DNA from: Plantago major
Taxonomy: Eukaryota; Streptophyta; Magnoliopsida; Lamiales; Plantaginaceae
Length of the DNA: 64,000 bases
Reading direction: 5' to 3'
Assembly: GCA_026545765.1 (NCBI GenBank)
Contig: JAIFAC010000121.1
Span: forward strand, 1 to 64,000
Shown: positions 56,610 to 64,000 of the stretch, in pieces
Position numbering within the stretch: the first letter of the stretch is position 1
Layout: every line of letters starts with the position of its first letter
The notes under the pieces: model-generated
Database searches by the model: none
What the model saw: only the letters and a program-made list of their open reading frames with translations
What the model was told of the DNA's origin: nothing
Made by a program: the position numbers and the translations under genes

Positions 56610-58167
56610 TGTTGGTCCAGATAACGGCAAAGTAAAAGACTAGAAGGGGGGGGGGGGCGGTGAATAGTCTTTTAAAACTTTTGTCGATAAAAACTATTTC
56701 TCAGATATCTGAATAGATATCTGATAATTAGAATCAGAGCGCAGAAGACTTAATAAAGATAAGTGCGTAAATGCTTAAAATGTGTGTGTGTCAAATGTAA
56801 ATACGTAAAGGTAAATAACATGAGAAGTATAGTGGTATCCGGAAGTGGCGAATCCTCCAACTAATCCACTTCGTCTATCGAGACCTAGAATTCACTAGAA
56901 TGTATAATTGAGTTCACCTTACAATAAACCTATTCTAAGATTCTTAAACAATCGTTCCCAACCAAATGTTCCCCTGAGTTGTTCCCCGCTTTCACACCAA
57001 GTACTTCCGCATCGTAAACCTTTGAGTTATTCCTCAGATTCCCAAGCTAAGTACTTCCTATACTCAATAACCTTGAGTTATTCCTTAGTTTCCCAAATCA
57101 AGTACTTCCTACTCTAACCTTGGAGTTATTCCCCATTTTTCAAACTAAGTACTTCCTGCATCTACGCCAGCTATGGTGTTGGTTTTGGTTTGAGTTGTCG
57201 ATGAGCTTCTTTAATAACTTATTCATTATTCGATAGCTCGTGAATCAAGTATACTTAATACACTTTTCAATGTATGGTATCTTGTTCTTTTATCGACCCA
57301 AGTCTTAGTTAAATGTTCAAGAGAATGAATCTTTATACTTGATCTTTCGCTTCAACTCTTTCACGATAGCTATGCTTGTTTAGGATCGTGACACTTAGAA
57401 CTTCAAAGGTTACTCAAGATCAAATGCTTTGGTCGCAATGTAAAGCTTTGTGAGTAAGTAAGTTGCTTTGAGAGAGTAAGATGTTCAAATGCTTTTATGC
57501 GCTCAAGGTGTGTCTAAGGTATCTTCTCAAGCCTAAGTGTTGATATGTATAGATGAATTTGAGTGCCGCTTGAATAGTATCCGTTAGCTCAAATTCAAAC
57601 TATTGATATCTCGTGTATAGTATCAGAGGTGTTTTGTCTTCTTCTTCGCTGCTTTTTATTCGCATATCTCCGTCTGCATTAAATGCATTGTACTATACTT
57701 TTGTCCCAGAGTGTCAACGTAACTATGCTTTGTATCAGAGACTAGTGTTATCTGATTCTTTGCACGTCCTTATCTTCAATCTTCAGATACCACTTATTTA
57801 TTGAAACAACTTTGTTTGCAATATATAATTCTTTTTCAGAAATGTGGTTAATGCTCAAGGTATCTGAGAATAGATATATGTGGACACTTTCCTTGTTTTC
57901 GATAGGTCTTTATTTCTCAAATATCTCGTGACACAAACGCTTAAAACTGCTCGTGTCTTTAAGATATCCGCTAAGGTATCCGAACAATGCTTCAGAATCT
58001 TGGCCAGCTTTCTTCAAGACTTCAATGTCGTTGAGCTTGTTCTACTTGGATGTCTTCTTCTTGGTCTTCTCTTCATAAAATAAAAATTACATTTTGAGAC
58101 CTAACATCCTATACAAGATTAGCTAGACTATCATACTTAGTGAGTTTCCTCTTTTACAATGTTCAAG
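56610..58167 (-). repeat. Copia-C: minus-strand Copia LTR with expanded internal repeats
   Basis: On the minus strand this is the same LTR family as Copia-A and -B and ends GGACCAACA at 56610. The first 100 bp or so of the LTR (its right-hand end here) are missing; similarity stops at 58167. It is still longer than the others because the unit around AAGTACTTCC is present four times (56999, 57049, 57100, 57147; period about 50 bp) against two in Copia-B. There are also other length differences. Confidence 0.88.
56965..57175. repeat. Minisatellite of about 50 bp inside the Copia-C LTR
   Basis: Four imperfect units contain GAGTTATTCC and AAGTACTTCC. The homologous LTR position in Copia-A and Copia-B has two units. 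Confidence 0.85.
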
Positions 58168-58612
58168 AGTCTATTGCTAATTGTTTATAGAGCTGTGAAA
58201 AAGTCCCTTCTTACTTAACTGACCGAGTACATTGCATGAGGTATTTGAGGCAACTTTGTGACGCAAGTCACCTTCCTTTACTCTTTATATTCTTGAGTGT
58301 CTACCCCTACTGGATACTTCCAGGAGTGTGAGAGTTAGTTGCATAGGATTCATTTGTGAGGGATTAGCGAGCTAGTACTTAAGTATTATTTAATTGAGAA
58401 ACATTCTTGTTTGATTTTCTGTGCACTATTCTGCCAAGGTTAGTTGAGTACAAAACTTTTGCATCTTGTGAATTTATTGTTTTCAATGGTAGATTCAGTC
58501 ACTTGGAAGTTCAACTCTCTTATTTGTTTTCTTTTTATTTTTGTCTTGAGTCTAGTTTTTGTCTAGGTTGTTTGTTTGCTCGAGAACGAGCAAAGGTTCG
58601 GTTTGGGGATTT
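58168..58612 (+). other. Athila-like 3' internal end and polypurine region
   Basis: No coding frame is supported. The end (58580-58612) shows a CGAGAACGAGCAAAGGTTCG-type block, followed by GTTTGGGGATTT, directly before an LTR. This resembles the polypurine region typical of Athila-type plant gypsy elements. The family call is from memory. Confidence 0.65.
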
Positions 58613-59940
58613 TGATGAGACAATATTTTAACGTCTCATTTGGTCCTTTTTAATCGTCTTTGTTAGTCTTTGACCTTAGTTTTATATTATTTTAGTGCGT
58701 TTTTATGTTTGGTTTCTTGTTTGTGTTTTGTAGGATTTTTGTGTCCCAAGGTGAAAATCGGAGGAAAACTTTGGTTCTAGATCATTGAATGTAGAGTAAC
58801 TGGCAAAACGGAAGTGGATTCGGAGTTCGGACAAAGATTTGAGAGCCGCTTTAGCGAAGCTTGCAAAAGTAAAGTTTTACGGAGCAGTCTAGCCATTTTG
58901 GCCATAACTCTCTCATATGATGTCCGATTGACCTTATCTCGGTGGCCACGGAAATATAATTCAAAGGTCTACAACTTTCGTTTTGGAAGCATGGCGAAAT
59001 TCTGTCTGCAGAAACAGTTACAGAGGTTTTATGTTCGCCACATGTAGATTTTGCGAGAGCAATTTGGGGACCTAATAAAGGTTTCGCCAAGCGAGCTATT
59101 TTCTTCGCCGCGGCGAGATTTCGCGATGGGCGATTTCTGGCCGAATTCTGGACGGATTTTGTTCGTTTTTTCTCCTATAAATAGATTTCTTTCACCATAA
59201 CTTCAATCATAACTTATTCTAAACCCTATTTGGGACCTAAGAACCCTAGTTTATCATTGATTGATCTTTGGAGCTTAGTTTTCATCTTGTAAGAATCATC
59301 GACATCGAATTCTTGGTAATTTATTGATAACTCTCTATTGCTTATCTACAATTCTTTGTTTTCTTCTGTCTATCGAATTGTATGATCTTGCATGCAATTA
59401 TCACCATGTTTATGCTCTGCGTATTCAATACCATGCCTTCTTTCGTCTTCGATTCCATCATTCGTTCATATAGGTTCGTCTAGTTTTAAATCTTCGTAAA
59501 ACCTTCAATTCAATAGGTTAGTTTTAAACCTTCAAAGTTGTTTTGGTTAAGGATCGTGGCATGACAACCCACGATTACTCTAGTTTTAAATATTCAAATT
59601 ACAATCGGTTGAATTGAATTGATTGCTTTCTGTACGCCGACCGTGTGACAAATATGAACGATTACCTAGTATTGAATTAGCATAACCGGATCATCACTAC
59701 CGTGTTCTCTCTTCTTTCCATTGATTTTCACCAACTAGTTTTCTTCTGTTTCCTGTGTTAGGTTTAGTTTAGGTAAAAAATACAAATTTCCAAATCTTGT
59801 TTTCTGCAAACATCTCTGTATTTGCTCTGCATCACTATAGTGGCTTAGTTAGCTCCTTAGTGAACGATCATGTGGTTAGCATTGTCTGTCTACGACGACT
59901 GCTTACTACTTATTTTCTAAGTATTAATTTGAGCACATCA
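58613..59940 (+). repeat. Athila-like 3' LTR
   Basis: The LTR is 1328 bp, with ends TGATG...CATCA forming a perfect 5-bp inverted repeat. A TATA box is at 59176-59183. It lies after a polypurine-like tract and is followed directly by Tat-3 pol (GAGAC at 59941-59945 is the predicted target duplication). No primer site follows, so it is a 3' LTR. The rest of the element is gone. Confidence 0.75.
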
Positions 59941-60130
59941 GAGACCTAGTTCTCCGTAGAGCTGATATTTTGAGCAATGTTGGGAAACTCAAACCCAAGT
60001 GGGCGGGACCTGACAAGATCATCGGAGCTAGAGTGAACGGAAGTTATGAGTTGGAGGACGACGCACTCCACTGCTGCATTTGGAATGCTAAGAACCTTCA
60101 AAATTTCTACGCTTATGGTTTATTACACAG
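59941..60130 (+). pseudogene. pol: Tat-3 integrase C-terminal end
   Basis: This matches Tat-1 45780-45947, with the GDLVLR start, the GKLKPKWAGPDKI block near 59980-60020 and the WNAKNLQNFYAYG ending near 60090-60120. The usual stop after FYA is changed, so the frame runs on to 60247. A chromodomain is absent, as expected for Tat. Confidence 0.88.
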
Positions 60131-61479
60131 AACTCTGTCAGTTATATTTTTGTTACTCTTTTTTCATTGGCCACGAATCCCACAAGTTGTAATTGAATTT
60201 ACGGCAAATCAATACAACTTTCATCTTTCGATTCAAATCGAAATTTGATTATTTACATGGCAAAGAGACTCTAACAACAATTCGCTTGTACAATAAACAA
60301 AAGTGCACATAATCCCTTTGTACATGTTATGATCCGATATATCTATTCGATCCACACAACATCTACAATACAACGGAAAAGTCACCATATTCTCCGAATA
60401 TGCCATAACTTCACCAGGATCTCTCAAGCAAAGGAACCCCTGCATCCCAATAGCATCAATCCTTCCATTAACAACGAGTAGTGGATGTACAGAATGCGAA
60501 AAAATCAAGAATCAATCTCCTGACATTAAGATTATTCAAAACACCCATTCGCTCAAATCCAAACACGGATATGACACATTGATCAGATACGACCCACCCG
60601 CCAAAGCCTCCTCTAACAGACAAGCTCCTACCGGTGGATCATGCATACGACCGATGGGATCGTCTCGGTTTACTCCTCGATCGAACATTTTCCAAGATCT
60701 ATGTTTCCTAACAATGATCTCGAGTAACCCATCCCTCTAGATTCCACGCCACTCTCAAACTCAAGACAACATGTACCGATTTGAGAGTGGACGGAGTCTC
60801 GAGGGGAGACCGTCAAGAAACCATCTTCCTATTAAGACAGCTAGGTTCAATCTGCCTATGTAATGGTGCCAGATGAATCCGAGCTTGAGAAAGAAGAAAG
60901 AAATTTTCAACATAACGGATATTAGAATCGGAATTGTACGATCAGTGCAGTTGAAAACTCGGGTATTTATAGATATGACGAACAAATCAGCGTCCGCCAC
61001 GTGAGAAGACTGACGTCGACGATGGGCTTGGGCCATCCGTCTGGGCCAAGCAGTGTTGGATCATTTGGGCTTACCCCATCTAGTCATATTGAGCCCACGT
61101 TTTTTTACTTTTCATAACTATCTATAAAAGTGTCCGAGCATAAACTCTTTAATCTATCTGTGCAACCCGTTTTATGAAAATTGCCCAGTGTCGATCTACC
61201 AAGTGGTCCGAAAAATAGTAAGTTGATACTTTTTTACTTAATTTGCAAGTCGAGGGAAGTAATCCGAGTTTGCTAGAGTTGTATACTCATGCAATCTATA
61301 AAAACTATGCATATTTCGATGGATCAAGGAAGTACATAACACACAAGCATCATTATATAAACAGAAGGATATTGTACTTGCAAAAATATTACATGCCGAA
61401 GGGAAAAATTAATGTACTTGGCAACAGATCCATGCCATCAAAGATCAATATTCAATCATTACATACTTTCCACGGAGCA
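60131..61479 (-). other. Tat-3 region between pol and antisense gene
   Basis: No gene is supported. It carries on the minus strand the second antisense promoter module (TGGGCC complements at 61029 and 61042, G-box 60998-61003, TATA 60964-60971). Similarity to Tat-1 46000-46050 is visible at 60160-60220. Confidence 0.55.
60964..61003 (-). promoter_or_regulatory. Second antisense promoter module of Tat-3
   Basis: TATAAATA (60964-60971) and CACGTG (60998-61003) lie on the minus strand, 26 nt apart, exactly as in Tat-1. GGCCCA and AGCCCA motifs lie upstream. Confidence 0.5.
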
Positions 61480-64000
61480 TACCCCGGGCTTCTCACTAAG
61501 GAAGAGGTTTGCTCGACCGACGCCATCGGGTCCTAGATGGATTCGGTGGTCGATTGCGCTGATCTCCCGACACTAGGGGCATCCGCAACAGTGGCGTTTG
61601 TGGCATTTGCACATGACTCGTCAATAGCATTGAAGGATGCCTTTATGCTCTCAAACATGTTGTAGTCCGCGTCATAGCCACGGATCCGGGAGGGCATATG
61701 GTACCAATTCTTCAAGAAGTTCAAGTAGTTCTTGAAAGGCGGAAGGCATCTTCTCCGTAGCCTTCAAACAAATTCAGAAGAAAAGGTCCACCGTTGTTGA
61801 TCTCAATGTCACCTTCATCGGTGACCACCTCCGCGAACTCACAGCCGCCAACCGCCATCGTGAACGACTCCACCGAATTTCCACCCATTATCATCCGTAG
61901 ACGGATCCAATCCTTCCTTTTTCCAATCAAAGTTCGGAGGCACCAACCCCTTCGCTTGCAATTGGCCAATGGCGGATGAGAACCCCTCCAAGCGGAGAGC
62001 ATCGGCTTTGTCCGCCATGAAGAACTTGATTGAGTCAGACTTCATAAAGTCCTTCACAACCGGAGCCGCATTTAACCGAGATCTTCAAGGACAAGATCTC
62101 GACTCGTGAACATCTTCATTGCCCCATCAATGAAGTGCTCCTTCCACTCCAAGTCCGCTTTAGTCCGTCCTACCGCTCACTTTGTTGATGACCACATCCT
62201 TTTTCTTCGACTTGGCCTCTACCTGTTTGACCTTATCCGCCTCCTCCGCCACAACAGCCACTGCCTTGTGCAAATCCTCTTCAATGGTAGCTCATTCACT
62301 GTCCTTCCACTGCATTGCTCTGATCATGCATCCGAGCTACAAGAGATCCGAATAATCAGAAGTTATATTCTCAAACATCAATAGAAACTACAAATCCACT
62401 AAATTCACTTACCCTTTGATGCAAATCGTGGATCTCCGACCCTTTCAACCTCGGGAGTCCACAACTCGCTCATACTCCGCATCAAGGGCCGCTGATCGGA
62501 TAACGGCAGATGGCGGAGAATAGCCCTCTTCGCCGCTAGAGAGACATCCGCTGTCATGCTTTCTTCTTGCCGTAAACTATGGCATCCTCAGATCAAGACG
62601 TCTCCCGCGGAGGTGCGGACGCAGTAGAACCGGCAGGGACAGAGGTTTGCGGAGCAGCAGAAGTCGGAGGCTTCGAAGCAGCAGCACTCCGGGTAACAGG
62701 AGTTTTGCCTTTGTCAGGCACCTCCAGAGTTTGCGGAGCCTCACCCGCCTGCTTCCACCTACCCTCTTCCGCAGCAAAACACCGCATTCTTAGGGTCCGC
62801 TATAGTGAGTCCCACTAAGTATTAATGATTCCGCCCTCGCCAAAGGCAAGCTCAAGAGCCTGCTTCTTTGTCGCTTTTTTCGCTCGGAGAGTCTACATGA
62901 TGTAGTTGAACCACTAAGTTGTGGAACAAACAAACGATGTCAGATACGGATTTATAAAAGTACGAATAGTGGACAACTGTGGAACAATCATGCATGACAT
63001 TCAAAAAAAGAGAAAACACGAGTCCTAATTCAGAATCTCATCAAGTCGGTCTTCCTCCGACCTCCACAACGCTGGCCATTCAAGACAATAGGGCAACGGC
63101 TGACAAATCAATCCGTGAAATAGATATGTAGGTGGCTGGTTTTTCTTGTGGATTTTCGCCACCCACGGAGCCACATTCTTGGGCAGAGGGCGCCAGTCCG
63201 GGATACTTTCCCTTGAAAACTTCTTGGGCAACCCCCATTGCTCCTGCCTCCCTACGGACTCTCCAAATTTTCAAAGCCATCCGCACGAAGATGTATTTTT
63301 CCCACCATTTTGATCCGAGAGAGGAAATGGATCTAAATGAAGTTATACGACTTCCTATTTACAAAAATATAGAAGAGGGATTCTGCACTAAAAGTCACAT
63401 TGAACAATTGCGAAAGTTTTCAAAATTTACACTTTGTCCCTCTTCGCATGTAAGACCGCTAAACAAATAAGGTTTCCCAAAGATTTGGGGATAACTGCTC
63501 GACCAATACCGATGTGATTCAGATGTGCTTAAATTCGACACGATGGGAACCTTCCATCCACAGAGAAGGCCGCTTCATGCACGCACATATATCCAAATGG
63601 CGGATTGTAGAAAGTGTGCCCTACCGAACCATGATTTCAACGGACTGAATTTCCCACTTCCGCCCACTCCGGAATATCTTCGGGCTTAACCTTTGATGGA
63701 CAGGTGGGAAGCAAGCCATCCACGTTAAGCTCACCGTACGGGTTTGCGATTACGACAGCAGACGCAAGACGAGGGAATTTAGTCCGTCACCGAGCTCCGA
63801 CACGCAGCCTAATGGTGGATTAGGTTGTGGCACTTTAGGGTGCAGGACAATTCGCCATTGGTTCGCCAGATCATCCCTGTGGATCGGCAACTGAGAGGCT
63901 TCCTCCTCGCCTTCCTCCTCTTCCTCTCCTTCTTTATCCTCTTCTTCTCCAACTTCTTGTCTCCCGGATGTACTCGGATTGGTCGGACCTGTTCCATCAC
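61480..64000 (-). pseudogene. Tat-3 antisense extra gene, 5' part outside window
   Basis: This is the homologue of the Tat-1 and Tat-2 antisense genes. On the minus strand, an acidic Glu-rich segment is near 63960-63900, and the transposon-associated domain near 63640-63200 includes a WWEKYIFVR-like block (about 63310-63280). A Ser/Pro/Ala-rich basic segment lies at 62787-62593 and a conserved tail at 62057-61720 (KDFMKSDSIKFFMADK start). The gene is broken in several places. Its promoter and first intron, if present, lie beyond 64000. Confidence 0.65.

Larger units (their letters stand above)
53015..64000 (+). mobile_element. Tat-3: third Tat-type element, rearranged, right end outside window
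   Basis: The parts present are a partial 5' LTR, primer site, gag, protease and RT start to 56609, then foreign DNA (56610-59940), then the integrase tail (59941-60130) and a 3' region with an antisense gene to the window edge. RT, both RNase H domains and most of integrase are missing. Similarity with Tat-1 and Tat-2 is clear in gag, protease and the antisense gene, but divergence is greater, so it appears to be a separate subfamily. Confidence 0.85.

Noticed and set aside
60964..61003. An inverted solo LTR as the source of the TATA and GGCCCA motifs
   Set aside because: The Tat LTR also has GGCCCA motifs and a TATA, but the sequence around the module does not align with LTR sequence beyond those short motifs, and no TG..CA ends were found.
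62579..62818. Plus-strand open frame of 79 codons
   Set aside because: The minus strand at 62787-62593 encodes the Ser/Pro/Ala-rich segment expected for the antisense gene of Tat-3, so this is an overlapping shadow frame.
1..64000. Host protein-coding genes
   Set aside because: Every open frame above about 100 codons is explained by gag, pol, the Copia third gene, the Tat antisense gene or a shadow frame; nothing else showed a recognisable cellular domain.

Overview
The window is plant heterochromatin made almost entirely of nested, decayed LTR retrotransposons. No host gene, tRNA, rRNA or CRISPR array could be supported. The element types point to a flowering plant, probably a eudicot, and to a repeat-rich, silenced (for example pericentromeric) region. 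These types are very long Copia elements with an initiator-Met primer site, Ty3/gypsy elements of the Tat type with two RNase H domains and an antisense extra gene, and an Athila-like LTR. The species cannot be read from the sequence.

Layout. Copia-A (1-11915, +) runs in from the left edge and ends in its 3' LTR. It sits inside the gag of Tat-1 (+), whose gag-protease-RT start is at 11916-14344. Tat-2 (-) occupies 14345-43101 and interrupts the RT of Tat-1 with a perfect 5-bp target duplication (AAAGT at 14340-14344 and 43102-43106). Copia-B (+, 21534-36630, about 15.1 kb, both LTRs present) interrupts the integrase of Tat-2 (flanks CGGGT/TGGGT). Tat-1 pol resumes at 43107 and ends at 45947. 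It is followed by a long 3' region with an antisense gene, and its 3' LTR ends at 53014. Tat-3 (+) follows with the 3' part of a 5' LTR (53015-53654), gag, protease and the start of RT. It is broken at 56610 by a minus-strand Copia LTR (Copia-C), which is fused at 58167/58168 to the 3' end and LTR of an Athila-like element (to 59940). The Tat-3 pol tail and its antisense gene continue to the right edge.

The most interesting content lies 3' of pol. Both Copia copies carry a third gene of about 5 kb in the same orientation as pol. It has its own TATA box about 200 nt upstream and at least five short introns at matching positions. The three Tat elements carry an antisense gene between pol and the 3' LTR; in the two whose promoter end is visible it has its own TATA box and a first intron of about 300 bp. 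A second antisense promoter-like module (GGCCCA-type motifs, G-box, 26 nt, TATA) faces the 3' end of pol. So two unrelated superfamilies each carry an independently promoted, spliced extra gene.

The sequence also carries a recurrent lesion. CAGAAA in one copy reads CGTAAA in its paralogue at many independent sites, and CTG/CAG trinucleotides are often lost. This breaks many frames. It looks like a technical signature at methylated CHG sites rather than biology, so frame disruption here should not be read simply as age. All protein-coding frames listed are broken; none looks able to make a complete protein as written.
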